Shown here: positions 26,038 through 35,011 of the stretch, piece after piece
Numbering within the stretch: position 1 is the first letter of the stretch
Layout of the letters: each line of letters starts with the position of its first letter
Assembly: GCF_034720595.1 (NCBI RefSeq)
Contig: NZ_JAYESJ010000001.1
Coordinates: 3,250,001-3,314,000, forward strand
Length of the DNA stretch: 64,000 bases
Reading direction: 5' to 3'
Source of the DNA: Rhizobium sp. CC-YZS058
GTDB lineage: Bacteria; Pseudomonadota; Alphaproteobacteria; Rhizobiales; Rhizobiaceae
Made by a program: the position numbers and the translations under genes
The notes under the pieces: generated by a model
What the model was told of the DNA's origin: nothing
What the model saw: the letters and a program-made list of their open reading frames with translations, nothing else
The model's database searches: none

Positions 26038-27036
26038 ATGGCTCTTGCCGCCGCCGCTGTGGAAGGCGTCTCTTCCCCGGATCTTTCGATCGTCGTGCCG
26101 CTCTTCAACGAAGAGGAAAGCATCGCCGCCCTGATCGCGCGGATCGTGGAGGCGATGGCACATTATCCGGGAACGTGGAATCTTTTTCTCGTCGACGATG
26201 GCAGCACGGATGCGACGCTTCTCAAGGCGCGTGAAGCGGCAGGGCGGCACGCGGCCGATATCCGCCTTGTGGAGATGCAGCGCAATTTCGGCCAGACGGC
26301 GGCCATGCAGGCCGGGATCGATCTCGCCGACGGCCACCTCATCGCCACCATGGATGGCGACCTGCAGAATGATCCGGCCGATATTCCCCGCATGGTCGAG
26401 ACGCTGAACGCCCGCGCGCTCGACCTGCTCGTCGGCTGGCGGAAGAACCGCAAGGACGGGCTTTTCCTGCGCAAGGTGCCCTCTTGGTGCGCCAACTACC
26501 TCATCGGCAAGATCACGGGCGTCAAGCTGCATGACTATGGCTGCAGCCTGAAGATCTACCGCTCCGCCGTCATCAAGCAGGTGCAGCTGATCGGCGAAAT
26601 GCACCGCTTCATTCCGGCCTGGGTGGCCGTGGTCGTGCCGAGTTCGCGGATCGGCGAAGTGCCGGTGAACCACCAGGCCCGACAGTTCGGCCAGTCCAAA
26701 TACGGGATCTCGCGCGCCTTCCGCGTCATCCTCGACCTGCTCTCCGTCCTGTTCTTCATGCGCTACAAGGCGCGGCCGGGCCATTTCTTCGGTTCGCTCG
26801 GCCTGGGCTGCGGCGCGATCAGCGCGCTGATCCTCTTCTATCTGGCCATCGATAAATTCATCTTCGGCAGCGACATCGGCACGCGACCGCTGCTGCTCAT
26901 CGGCGTCATGCTGTTCCTCTCCTCCCTCCAGCTGATCACGACGGGAATCCTCGCCGAGATGCTGGCGCGCACCTATTTCCAGTCCGGTCAGTCGGCAAGC
27001 TACATCATCCGCGGCGTGACTCGGGCGGGTGAGTGA
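26038..27036 (+). CDS. GT2 family glycosyltransferase, polyprenyl-phosphate-sugar synthase type (ArnC/GtrB/RgtE-like)
   Basis: A 332-residue protein with a cytosolic GT-A domain (LSIVVPLFNEEESI, DDGSTD, TMDGDLQNDP with the DxD-type metal motif) followed by two membrane helices at about 245-270 and 280-305. This layout is typical for enzymes that move a sugar from a nucleotide to undecaprenyl or dodecaprenyl phosphate. Its stop overlaps the start of the GT39 gene, a probable partner that uses the lipid-linked sugar. With Ugd encoded at 36 kb, a uronic acid or aminoarabinose-like sugar for lipid A or core decoration is possible, but that is inference. Confidence 0.87.
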   Translation: MALAAAAVEGVSSPDLSIVVPLFNEEESIAALIARIVEAMAHYPGTWNLFLVDDGSTDATLLKAREAAGRHAADIRLVEMQRNFGQTAAMQAGIDLADGHLIATMDGDLQNDPADIPRMVETLNARALDLLVGWRKNRKDGLFLRKVPSWCANYLIGKITGVKLHDYGCSLKIYRSAVIKQVQLIGEMHRFIPAWVAVVVPSSRIGEVPVNHQARQFGQSKYGISRAFRVILDLLSVLFFMRYKARPGHFFGSLGLGCGAISALILFYLAIDKFIFGSDIGTRPLLLIGVMLFLSSLQLITTGILAEMLARTYFQSGQSASYIIRGVTRAGE

Positions 27037-28538
27037 TGCGCGAGGCGTTTCTCAAGCGACCGGCACTCTTCCCGCTGCTGATCTGCGGCTATTTTGCGCT
27101 TCAGGTGCTGGTGAGGCTGCTCCTGCCGCACGAACTGGAGCTCGACGAAGCGCAGCAGAGCCTGCTCAGCCAGTGGTTCGCCTGGGGGTATGATACGCAG
27201 CCGCCGCTCTACAACTGGGTCTATTTTGCGGTCAGCCGCCTGTTCGGCAATTCGCTCGCCAGCCTGACGATCCTGAAAAACCTGCTTCTGGCCGGCACAT
27301 ACCTTCTCTATTACGCCGCCGCGCGCACGGTGGTGGCCGAGCGGGGCCTCGCCATGGTCGCCGCCCTCGGCCTGCTCGCCATTCCCCACCTCTCCTTCGA
27401 ATCCCAGCGCGATCTGACCCATTCGGTCGCGATGAATTTCTCGGCCGCCCTCTTCCTCTTCGCGCTGATGCGCACGCTTCGCCGGCCGAGCGCCCTTGCC
27501 TATCTGCTGCTCGGCCTTGCCGCGGGGATCGGTCTGATCTCGAAGTATAATTTCGCGCTGCTGCTCGCGACCTCCGGACTGGCGGCCCTGATCGATGCCG
27601 AAACCCGTAAGCGCCTGCTGGACTGGCGCATCCTTCTGTCGGCGGCCGCGGCCCTCATGGTTCTCCTGCCGCATGCGCTCTGGCTGCTCGACAATCTGAC
27701 GCTCGGCTCGGAAGGCTCGCTGGACAAGCTGCGCGAAGGCGCCGCGTCCGGTCTCCTCACCCAGATCATCGGCGGACTTTCCTCGATCCTCGAAGGCTTT
27801 GCCGGCTATGGTGCGCTCGCCACGGTGATTTTCGTGGTGCTCTACGGCAAGCGGCTCTGGGCGCGCGCGCCCGACCAGACGGTGGAAGCGCGGCTGATCG
27901 AGCGGATGCTGGCGATATTCGCCGTTCTTCTGGTCGGTCTCGTTCTGTTTGCCGGCGCGGCCTCGTTCAAGGAGCGCTGGCTCTCGCCGGTGCTCATCAC
28001 CCTTCCGCTCTATGCCGTCCTGAGGCTGCAGGCGGCCGGCACGTCCGGCAAGCTCGCCTTTTCCCGGTTCCTGCCGGTGGCGCTGATCATCATGCTGGTG
28101 ATCCCAAGCGTGCTGGCGCTCAGGGTCGTCGGATCCGGCTGGACGGGCAACTACCAAAAGATCAACGTGCCCTATTCCGACCTTGCCCGCCAGGTGGGCG
28201 CGGCGAAGGGCGCGCCGGCAGCGGTGATCGCCCAGGATCCGCATCTGGCCGGAAACCTGCGCCTGCATCTGCCGGGAAGTCTCATCGATGCGCGCTGGTA
28301 TCCGAGCTTCATGGGCGACGACAGCCTGCCGCCGGGCCCGGTCCTCGTCGTCTGGCGCGCCAGCGGCAGAGATGGCGCGCCGAGCGATCCGGCAATGCCC
28401 GCCTCGCTCGCGGCGCATGTGCGCAAGACTTTCGGCGATGCGCCGCTGACCATGCCACCGGAGATCGTCAGCATTCCCTTCCATTATGACCACAACGGCG
28501 AAAGCTACCGCTTTGCCTATGTCTGGGTGGAACGGTAG
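27036..28538 (+). CDS. ArnT-like GT39 family membrane glycosyltransferase
   Basis: A 500-residue protein with 10-12 membrane helices. The first periplasmic loop has the acidic pair of the PMT/ArnT family (ELELDEAQQ), followed by the conserved TQPPLYNW. It would transfer a sugar from a polyprenyl phosphate carrier to a lipid or glycan on the periplasmic side of the inner membrane. The start is taken at ATG 27036, overlapping the GT2 stop (TGATG); a GTG three bases earlier is also possible. The rhizobial RgtA-D galacturonosyltransferases belong to the same family, but the sequence does not fix the sugar. Confidence 0.86.
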   Translation: MREAFLKRPALFPLLICGYFALQVLVRLLLPHELELDEAQQSLLSQWFAWGYDTQPPLYNWVYFAVSRLFGNSLASLTILKNLLLAGTYLLYYAAARTVVAERGLAMVAALGLLAIPHLSFESQRDLTHSVAMNFSAALFLFALMRTLRRPSALAYLLLGLAAGIGLISKYNFALLLATSGLAALIDAETRKRLLDWRILLSAAAALMVLLPHALWLLDNLTLGSEGSLDKLREGAASGLLTQIIGGLSSILEGFAGYGALATVIFVVLYGKRLWARAPDQTVEARLIERMLAIFAVLLVGLVLFAGAASFKERWLSPVLITLPLYAVLRLQAAGTSGKLAFSRFLPVALIIMLVIPSVLALRVVGSGWTGNYQKINVPYSDLARQVGAAKGAPAAVIAQDPHLAGNLRLHLPGSLIDARWYPSFMGDDSLPPGPVLVVWRASGRDGAPSDPAMPASLAAHVRKTFGDAPLTMPPEIVSIPFHYDHNGESYRFAYVWVER

Positions 28539-28802
28539 CACCATGCAAGCGACGGACAGGGTCGAGCGAGATGGGCGCCGCCCCTTCCCCTTGGCCTCCG
28601 GATGCATTATCTGAAGGCCGATCCTTTTGCGCGGCCCGGCCGAAGCCTGCTCTTCTGCCTGCGCCCCGTTTTTCTTAAAAGCCGGAAAAGCCGGAACCGT
28701 TGTTCACAAACGAACGGCGATTGTGTAGTTTCCGCGAAATTTTCAAGGCAGGCGCCGGTTCCGGCACCCGTTTTTGCAACAGACCAGAAAGACAAGACCC
28801 TT

Positions 28803-29021
28803 ATGGCGAAAGAAGAAGTCCTCGAATTCCCGGGCGTCGTGACCGAATTGCTGCCCAACGCGACGTTCCGCGTCAAGCTTGAGAACGAACACGAAATCAT
28901 TGCCCATACGGCGGGCCGCATGCGCAAGAACCGCATCCGCGTTCTGGCGGGCGACAAGGTGCTGGTCGAAATGACGCCGTACGATCTGACCAAGGGCCGC
29001 ATCACCTATCGCTTCAAGTAA
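28803..29021 (+). CDS. infA: translation initiation factor IF-1
   Basis: A 72-residue S1/OB-fold protein that binds the A site of the 30S subunit during initiation. The whole family pattern is visible: [39 protein letters not shown] and [19 protein letters not shown]. Length and sequence are those of other alphaproteobacteria. It is followed 17 bp on by maf and has its own 264-bp leader. Confidence 0.98.
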   Translation: MAKEEVLEFPGVVTELLPNATFRVKLENEHEIIAHTAGRMRKNRIRVLAGDKVLVEMTPYDLTKGRITYRFK

Positions 29022-29038
29022 GCGGACGCGCGATCGCG

Positions 29039-29659
29039 ATGGCCTCCGACCAGACGCTCATTCTCGCCTCCGGCTCGCCCCGCCGCGTCGAATTGCTGGC
29101 CCAGACGGGGCTTGAGCCAAAACGGCTGATGCCGATGGACCTGGACGAGACGCCGAAGCGCGCCGAACATCCGCGCTCGCTCGCCTGGCGGCTGTCCGCC
29201 GAAAAGGCGAAGGCGGCGGAAGAGGCGCTGCGCGACGATCCGGACCGCAAGGGCGCCTATATCCTGGCTGCCGATACGGTGGTGGCCGTTGGCCGGCGCA
29301 TCCTGCCCAAGCCAGAGACGACGACGGAGGCCGCGGCAGCGCTGACGCTTCTGTCCGGCCGCAGCCACCGTGTTCACACCGGGGTCTGCTTGATTACGCC
29401 GGACGGCACGCTGCGCCAGCGGGTGGTGGAAACGAAGGTGCGCTTCAAGCGTCTCTCCGGCCACGACATCGAGACTTACATTGCCTCGGGCCAATGGCGT
29501 GGCAAGGCGGGCGGCTATGCCATCCAGGGCATCGCCGGCGCCTTCGTGGTCAAGCTGATCGGCTCCTACACCAATGTCGTCGGCCTGCCGCTCTACGAGA
29601 CGCTGGCGCTGCTCTCCGGCGAGGGTTTCGACGTTCACGACGCCTGGCTGCAGGGCTGA
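29039..29659 (+). CDS. maf: Maf-family nucleoside triphosphate pyrophosphatase
   Basis: A 206-residue house-cleaning enzyme that hydrolyses non-canonical or unwanted nucleoside triphosphates. The N-terminal [14 protein letters not shown], the central AADTVVAV and the C-terminal [13 protein letters not shown] with [14 protein letters not shown] are the Maf signatures. It lies just behind infA as in other rhizobia. Which nucleotide it prefers cannot be told. Confidence 0.95.
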   Translation: MASDQTLILASGSPRRVELLAQTGLEPKRLMPMDLDETPKRAEHPRSLAWRLSAEKAKAAEEALRDDPDRKGAYILAADTVVAVGRRILPKPETTTEAAAALTLLSGRSHRVHTGVCLITPDGTLRQRVVETKVRFKRLSGHDIETYIASGQWRGKAGGYAIQGIAGAFVVKLIGSYTNVVGLPLYETLALLSGEGFDVHDAWLQG

Positions 29660-29823
29660 CTGCGGCCTTTCCGCTTGCGCGCCGATGAGAGTGCGCCAGC
29701 ACCTGACCGAGAGCCTGATCGCGACCCCCCCCCTTCCGCCTCGCTCTCGCCCTTCACGGCAACGCCGAACGGAGCCGCCTTTCGCGCAGCTTCGGCTTGC
29801 CACTACGCTTGGAAGGCTCGACC

Positions 29824-30051
29824 ATGACCGATGACAGCACCGACAGCCGCGCCACCTCGAACGTGGCGCCCCTGCGCAAGACCGTGCCCTGCCCGGAGTG
29901 CCGCCGCCCCTCGCACCGGGAACACTATCCCTTCTGCTCCGACCGCTGCCGCAATGTCGACCTCAACCGCTGGCTGACCGGCAGCTATGCGATCCCGGTG
30001 TCGGAGGCGGAGGAGTCGCCGGACGACGAGACCGCGCGGCACCAGGACTGA
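29824..30051 (+). CDS. yacG: DNA gyrase inhibitor YacG
   Basis: A 75-residue zinc protein. The four cysteines CPEC and CSDRC in the pattern Cys-x2-Cys-x15-Cys-x3-Cys bind zinc, and the end NRWLTGSYAIP is typical. It binds GyrB and blocks DNA binding in E. coli. The gene order infA-maf-yacG is conserved in Rhizobiaceae. A run of nine C at 29725-29733 lies in the spacer before it and affects no gene. Confidence 0.93.
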   Translation: MTDDSTDSRATSNVAPLRKTVPCPECRRPSHREHYPFCSDRCRNVDLNRWLTGSYAIPVSEAEESPDDETARHQD

Positions 30052-30061
30052 GGCGCGCGCA

Positions 30062-31873
30062 CTATTCCGCAGCCCTCGGCCGATGGACATAGGCGCGCCA
30101 GCCACCGAGCATGGTGATCTCCTCCGCTCCGGCGACCGCATGGGCCTCGCAGAGAAAGCCGGAGACGAGGCTCCCGTCGTCCAGCCGGATCTTGCCGATG
30201 CCGAGCGGCGCCGGAATGGCCTGTACGAAGCGCGCAAAGGCTACGGCCGGGATGCGCCAGAGCTCGACCTCGACCCCCTCGCCCCGAAAGTGTAAATCGC
30301 GGATCAGCCCTGGCTTGGGCGGATCGGTATCCGGCAACACGAAGAGCCGGTAATCGCCCGCCGTGCGGCAGACACGCACGCATCGTCCTCCGGCCTCGGT
30401 CAGTTCGCGGTTGAGCGGCATGCCGGTCAGATGCGCCCCGACGACGACGATGGGCACCAGCCCATCGTCCGCCTCGCTGACCTTTGACCCTTCCGGCAGC
30501 GTGGCCGTCCGGTCGATGCCCATGCCGGCGCCGAGCGCGCGATGCATGGCATCGGCAAAGGGCGCCAGCGCCTCGTCGCTGAAGGCGGGGCCGAACAGGG
30601 TGACGCCTGCCGGCAAGTGCCCGTCGCGATCGAACCCGGCGGGAATGGCGATGGCCGCATAGCCGAAGAGATTGGCAAAATTGGTATAGCGGCCGAAATG
30701 CGCATTGCGCAGGATCGGCTCCGCCTGCATCTCCTCCACCGTATAGGTGGTGGGCGAGGTCGGCAGCATCAGCATGTCGACCTTGCTCCATTCGGCCAGG
30801 GTCTTCTGCCGCAGCGCTTCAAGACGGTAGCGCCCCTCGAAGGCATCGACCGCATCATAGGCATGGGCGCCCTCGATGATGGTGCGCACCGTCGGGTCGA
30901 AATGCTCCGCATGGGTTTCGAGAAATGTCTTCACCGCCGCCATGCGCTCGGCCACCCAGGGCCCGTTGTAGAGCAGCTCGGCGGCCTGGCGGAACGGCGC
31001 ATAATCGAAGGGGATGAGCGTGGCGCCGAGCGTCCGTGCCCGGTCAATGGCGGCATCATAGAGCGCCTCACAGGCGGCATCGCCGAAGAACTCGCGCTCC
31101 GCGCCATCGAGCACGCCGATCCTGAGCCCGTTTGTCGGGAGAGCGACCGGCGTGGCCTGCCGGGAGAAGGGATCGCGCGCGTCATAGCCGTCCATGACCC
31201 GGCGCACGGCCGTGCCGTCCCCCACGGTTGCGGCGAAGACGGTGACGACATCGACGGAGCGGCAGGCCGGCACCACGCCGACATTGGGAACCAGCCCCGG
31301 CGTCGGCTTGATGCCGACCAGATTGTTGAAGGCCGCCGGCACGCGGCCGGAGCCGGCCGTATCCGTACCGAGCGCGAAGCTGGCGAGGCCCGAGGCGACC
31401 GCCACCGCCGAGCCCGAGGACGAGCCGCCGGACACATAGGCCGCATCGAAGACCGACCGCGGCGCGCCATAGGGCGAGCGCGTGCCGTTCAGCCCCGTGG
31501 CGAACTGGTCGAGATTGGTCTTGCCGATGACCAGCGCACCGGCTGCGCGCAGCCTTGCCACGACCACGGCGTCGACCTCGGGATCATAGGCGAAGGCCGG
31601 GCAGGCTGCGGTGGTCGGCAGGCCCGCGACGTCGATATTGTCCTTGACCGCAAAGGGCACGCCCCAGAGCGGCAGGCTGTTGGGCGCCGGCGCATGCGCC
31701 ATCAGCGCCCGCGCCTCGGCGCGCAGCCTGTTGGCAGGGGTCGGCGTGATGAAGATCGCCGGATCCTGCGACGCGGCCATGCGCGCCAGCACCACCTCCA
31801 CAAGATCGAGCGGCGTCGCGCCCTCCGCATAGGCGACCTTGAGCGAGGCGAGATCGAGAATGAGGGGGAACAT
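30062..31873 (-). CDS. atzF: allophanate hydrolase
   Basis: A 603-residue two-domain enzyme that turns allophanate into ammonia and carbon dioxide, the second step of ATP-dependent urea degradation. The amidase-signature domain (1 to about 440) shows Lys77 (VPFAVKDNID), the Ser cluster GGSSSGS at 149-155 and the nucleophile Ser175 in GTDTAGSGR. The C-terminal domain (about 450-603) is the allophanate-hydrolase-specific part. No urea carboxylase gene is next to it, which is unusual. A sigma-54-like promoter lies at 32050-32065, which fits control by nitrogen supply. Confidence 0.92.
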   Translation of the reverse strand: MFPLILDLASLKVAYAEGATPLDLVEVVLARMAASQDPAIFITPTPANRLRAEARALMAHAPAPNSLPLWGVPFAVKDNIDVAGLPTTAACPAFAYDPEVDAVVVARLRAAGALVIGKTNLDQFATGLNGTRSPYGAPRSVFDAAYVSGGSSSGSAVAVASGLASFALGTDTAGSGRVPAAFNNLVGIKPTPGLVPNVGVVPACRSVDVVTVFAATVGDGTAVRRVMDGYDARDPFSRQATPVALPTNGLRIGVLDGAEREFFGDAACEALYDAAIDRARTLGATLIPFDYAPFRQAAELLYNGPWVAERMAAVKTFLETHAEHFDPTVRTIIEGAHAYDAVDAFEGRYRLEALRQKTLAEWSKVDMLMLPTSPTTYTVEEMQAEPILRNAHFGRYTNFANLFGYAAIAIPAGFDRDGHLPAGVTLFGPAFSDEALAPFADAMHRALGAGMGIDRTATLPEGSKVSEADDGLVPIVVVGAHLTGMPLNRELTEAGGRCVRVCRTAGDYRLFVLPDTDPPKPGLIRDLHFRGEGVEVELWRIPAVAFARFVQAIPAPLGIGKIRLDDGSLVSGFLCEAHAVAGAEEITMLGGWRAYVHRPRAAE

Positions 31874-32248
31874 CAGGCGGTCTCCAGAACAGTCGGCATC
31901 TCATGGATCATCGATCCGTGCATGCTACAGATCACGCGTTCGACGGGCAGAAGCCGTGGCGAAGCGGCGTCCATCATCCGCACCCTCCGCCCCGCTCAAC
32001 CCTTTCCCCGCAGCCAGACATGGAGCAGGGGCACACATCACCTAAACCCTGCAAAGCCTATGCCAGACCCACACAGACCCTACGGACACATATCATTGCA
32101 TACAACAGGGAGTAATTTGACTCTTTTTTGAGCATATGGAGCAAACCTTTGTGTTTCTTGCCTATCCGGGCAGCGCGCCATAAACCTGCCTGCATCCGGG
32201 CGGACGGGAGACAAGCGGAGCGCGTCAAGAGGAAGATCGAGGACCGCC
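31874..32248. other. 375-bp spacer between atzF and a membrane protein gene
   Basis: No gene seen. It holds the sigma-54-like promoter described separately and an AT-rich patch at 32095-32140 with CTC-TTTTTT-GAG. No guanidine riboswitch could be recognised. Confidence 0.45.
32050..32065 (-). promoter_or_regulatory. candidate sigma-54 (RpoN) promoter for atzF
   Basis: On the minus strand the sequence TGGCATAGGCTTTGCA fits the consensus TGGCAYR-N4-TTGCW at every fixed position, with the GG and GC elements at the required spacing. It points toward atzF, whose ATG is 177 bp downstream. Nitrogen control of urea or allophanate use through NtrC makes sense biologically. I could not see a clear NtrC site upstream. 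Confidence 0.6.
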
Positions 32249-32578
32249 ATGATCGACTGGACCTACATCCAGGCCAATTTCGACTGGCTCGGCCACATCG
32301 TTGAAGCGCTCTGCATCGCAGCGGTGGTCGGCCTGTTCTTCTGCCTGGTCTTCGAGCGGCGGATCGCCGTGCTGATGGGGATCGCGTTTGCGGCTGGGCA
32401 TTTCCATGGGCGGGAAAAGCGCGATTACGAAGTCAGCGTCCACTTGGCACCGCCGCATCTGGACGCCTACAAGATGTGGCGCTGGTCCTTTGACCAGATG
32501 ACCGACTTCTGGCCGACCGCCATCGTCTGCTTCCTGCTGGCCGTCGCCATCTATCGCTGGCAGCGAAGACAGGACTGA
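32249..32578 (+). CDS. small inner-membrane protein, 109 aa
   Basis: A protein with two membrane helices (IVEALCIAAVVGLFFCLVF at 16-34 and WPTAIVCFLLAVAIYRW near the C terminus) joined by a soluble loop with a GHFHGREKRDYE stretch. The ATG at 32249 follows GAGGACC. The family is not recognised; similar short proteins are common and unnamed in rhizobia. It is convergent with the histidine kinase gene. Confidence 0.6.
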   Translation: MIDWTYIQANFDWLGHIVEALCIAAVVGLFFCLVFERRIAVLMGIAFAAGHFHGREKRDYEVSVHLAPPHLDAYKMWRWSFDQMTDFWPTAIVCFLLAVAIYRWQRRQD

Positions 32579-32690
32579 GCGGCAGCCGCGGAGCATGTCC
32601 AGCCGATGCAAGCTCGTTTTCGCGTCGGACACTTTGGGAAAGCAGACCCAGGGACAGGGTCCGGCCCCACCCTAATCCACCGGACTGGCG

Positions 32691-34106
32691 CTAGCCCCTC
32701 GCGAGCGGCAGCATCAAGCTGGCCTTCAGGCCTCGTCCATCCGGGGTCGCATCCGACAGGCTGAGGCGCCCGCCATAGAGATCGGCAAGCTCCTTGACGA
32801 TGGTCAGGCCGAAGCCGTGTCCCTGGATGCGCTCGTCCTCGCGTATACCGGGCAGGAGAACGGCCTCGCGCCGCGCCGGCGGAATGCCGGGGCCATCATC
32901 GGCGATGGAGATCTCCACCATGCGACCCGAGACCTGAGCGGCGATCTCGATGCGGCTGCCTGCCCATTTGAAGGCGTTGTCGATGAGATTGCCGAGCATT
33001 TCTTCGACATCCTTCTCATCGCAGGCAACCGACAGCCCGTGCGTCCCGCCGATCGAAACGGTGAGTGGCCTATCTGCATGAAGGCGGGTCATGATGGCGG
33101 CGAGCTCCCTGATCGGAGCATCCAGCGCCGTCCGCACGCCCTCGCCGCCGCCCATGGCGCGGCGGGCAGCGGCCAGGTGATGGCGGATGCGGTGGTCGAT
33201 CCGCCCAACAAGGCCGCGCAGCGCGCCGTCCGGATCATTCGCCGCGCCGAGCGCCAGGCTGAGGCTTGCGACCGGCGTCTTCAGGGCATGGGCGAGATTG
33301 GCGAAATGCAGCCGGGTGGCGGACAGTCGCTCCTCGTTCTGTGCCAGAAGCGCGTTGGTCTTCGATGCGAGCGGGCGCAGCTCGGTCACGACCGGGTCGG
33401 GAAGACGCTCGATCCGTCCCTCGCCCACGGCTTCCAGATCGCGCGCCATGGCCCGCAGCGGGCGCAGGCCGTAGCGCACCTGCGCCGCCGTGCCGGCCAG
33501 CAGCACGAGACCGAGCGCCAGCATGCAGGGCGCAAGCCAGGTGATCGCCCGCACCGCCGGTTCGCGCAGCGCCCATTGCGGGGCGGCGGCGGCGATCGTC
33601 ACCAGGCGGTTATCGACCATGCGGGTGGCGAACCGCAGATGCAGGCTGCCGCCTGGCTGGTCGAGATCGGCGGCACGCGGACGACCGGGCGCATCGCCCG
33701 GCCCGCCGCCTGGGCCGCTCGGCGCGCGTGCGACCCCTCGACGGCCCTCCTCCGCCCGCTGCTGCGCGACGACACTGGCGAGATTTAGGCGACGCGTCCC
33801 GAGCGAGCGCGAGGCGAGATCGGCCTCCGCCGTTTCGATCTGCCAAGCCCAGCCGGAGCGCGGCCGGTCGAAGGGCGGCCCGTCGAGGGGCACCGAAAGG
33901 CTAAGTCCTCCATCGGCAGCAATCAGCAGGGCCGCGTGCAGCGCATCAATCTGGCTGTCCAGCCGCCGGTCGAACTCCTCCCGCATCACCGTCTGCATGA
34001 CGAGCCAGAGGATGAGAACCGCGACGACAAGCGCCGCGCTGACAAAGACGGCCGAAAAGACCAGCAGACGGCGGGCGATCGAGCCGGTGCGGGATGTGCT
34101 CTCCAT
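32691..34106 (-). CDS. sensor histidine kinase of a two-component system (PhoQ/QseC-like)
   Basis: A 471-residue membrane kinase. Helix 1 is at about 13-37, a periplasmic sensor of about 145 residues follows (with a Gly/Pro/Arg-rich stretch at 120-150), helix 2 is at about 188-210, then a HAMP region. The phosphorylated residue is His273 in NLAHALKTPVASL. The ATPase domain shows NLIDNAFKWA, DDGPGIP and GHGFGLTIVKEL. It follows the response-regulator gene by three bases, so both are one unit. The Pro directly after the H-box (HALKTP) is of the usual HPK1 type. Confidence 0.9.
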   Translation of the reverse strand: MESTSRTGSIARRLLVFSAVFVSAALVVAVLILWLVMQTVMREEFDRRLDSQIDALHAALLIAADGGLSLSVPLDGPPFDRPRSGWAWQIETAEADLASRSLGTRRLNLASVVAQQRAEEGRRGVARAPSGPGGGPGDAPGRPRAADLDQPGGSLHLRFATRMVDNRLVTIAAAAPQWALREPAVRAITWLAPCMLALGLVLLAGTAAQVRYGLRPLRAMARDLEAVGEGRIERLPDPVVTELRPLASKTNALLAQNEERLSATRLHFANLAHALKTPVASLSLALGAANDPDGALRGLVGRIDHRIRHHLAAARRAMGGGEGVRTALDAPIRELAAIMTRLHADRPLTVSIGGTHGLSVACDEKDVEEMLGNLIDNAFKWAGSRIEIAAQVSGRMVEISIADDGPGIPPARREAVLLPGIREDERIQGHGFGLTIVKELADLYGGRLSLSDATPDGRGLKASLMLPLARG

Positions 34107-34109
34107 CGC

Positions 34110-34775
34110 TTATTTTTCCCCCGCCGTCAGTCGGTAGCCGCGACCGCGGACGGTCTCGATCCGCTCGGCGCCGATCTTCTTGCGCAGACGGGCGATGATG
34201 ACCTCGATCGAGTTGGAATCGGTCTCGACATCGCCCTCATAGACCCGCTCGATCAGGTCGCGTCGCTCGACCACCATTTCGGCCCGCAGGATCAGACAAG
34301 AGAGAACGCGATGCTCGAGCGCGGTGAGTTTCAGCGGAAAGCCGTCACGCTCGAAGGTGCCGAGCTGGGCGTCGAACGTCAGCGGCCCGCAGGCGACGCG
34401 CGCGGCGGCATGGCCCGCGGCCCGGCGGATCAGCGCCCGCAGCCGCAGCACGAGTTCCTCGACCCGGAACGGCTTCCCCAGAAAATCGTCCGCCCCGGCC
34501 CGAAAGCTCGCCACCTTGTCCGGCCAGCCGTCCCGCGCCGTGAGAACGAGAACCGGCAGGGTGCGCCCCTCCTCCCGCCAGCCCTTCAAGACGGAAACCC
34601 CGTCGAGCTTGGGAAGGCCGAGATCGAGGACGGCGACGTCGAAAAGCTCGGTCGTGCCGAGATGCAGCGCGTCCTCGCCATTGCGGGCGAGATCGACCAC
34701 GAATTTCTCCGCCCGGAGCGCTGCCGCGATTCGCTGGGCCAGATCCTCGTCATCTTCAACAAGCAGAACCCGCAT
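34110..34775 (-). CDS. OmpR/PhoB-family response regulator
   Basis: A 221-residue regulator with a receiver domain (acidic residues Glu7-Asp8-Asp9, phosphorylated Asp51 in VLDLGLPKLDG, conserved Lys in LGKPFRVEELVLR) and a winged-helix DNA-binding domain (LTALEHRVLSCL, IEVIIARLRKKI, ETVRGRGYRL). It is most similar in pattern to the QseB/PmrA/PhoP group. It is divergent from the OB-fold protein gene at 35012, and direct repeats of the type such regulators bind lie between them. Confidence 0.92.
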   Translation of the reverse strand: MRVLLVEDDEDLAQRIAAALRAEKFVVDLARNGEDALHLGTTELFDVAVLDLGLPKLDGVSVLKGWREEGRTLPVLVLTARDGWPDKVASFRAGADDFLGKPFRVEELVLRLRALIRRAAGHAAARVACGPLTFDAQLGTFERDGFPLKLTALEHRVLSCLILRAEMVVERRDLIERVYEGDVETDSNSIEVIIARLRKKIGAERIETVRGRGYRLTAGEK

Positions 34776-34902
34776 GACGCACTCCCGGAAAGACTGGGCG
34801 CGTGATGCGCCTGAAAAAGCGGAGCTAAGCGCGACAGCGCGCCGGACAAGGGCTCTGACCGGCCGTCCCGCCCCACGATCCCCGTTCCTATAGGCCGGAT
34901 GG

Positions 34903-34931
34903 CTGAACTCAATCTGAACCGCAGGGTTCAG
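34903..34931. promoter_or_regulatory. tandem CTGAAC repeats and palindrome between response regulator and OB-fold gene
   Basis: CTGAAC occurs at 34903-34908 and 34914-34919, 11 bp start to start. This is the one-helix-turn spacing of OmpR-family half-sites. The second copy is also the left arm of a palindrome CTGAACC-GCAG-GGTTCAG (34914-34931). The site lies about 80 bp before the gene at 35012 and 130 bp before the divergent regulator gene. Probable binding site of the regulator encoded at 34110-34775. Confidence 0.6.
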
Positions 34932-35011
34932 CGGGCTGCCGGGCGGGTCTTGCTAGACGTCTGGTCATGGCGGCGGAAATCACTCCGCCACCCTTTAAGG
35001 AGACGCCTCTC

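Noticed and set aside
27000..28607. A 535-codon minus-strand frame opposite the GT39 gene.
   Set aside because: Antisense to a clear membrane glycosyltransferase; Glu/Arg/Gln-rich shadow.
28539..28802. A promoter with GTTCACAAACGAAC before infA.
   Set aside because: The arms are only 4 bp (GTTC/GAAC) and no clear -35/-10 pair at proper spacing could be fixed.
29725..29733. A run of nine C considered as a phase-variation tract.
   Set aside because: It lies between maf and yacG, well away from any reading frame or clear promoter spacing.
31874..32248. A guanidine or other riboswitch before the allophanate hydrolase gene.
   Set aside because: No conserved riboswitch core could be recognised; only the sigma-54-type promoter is convincing.
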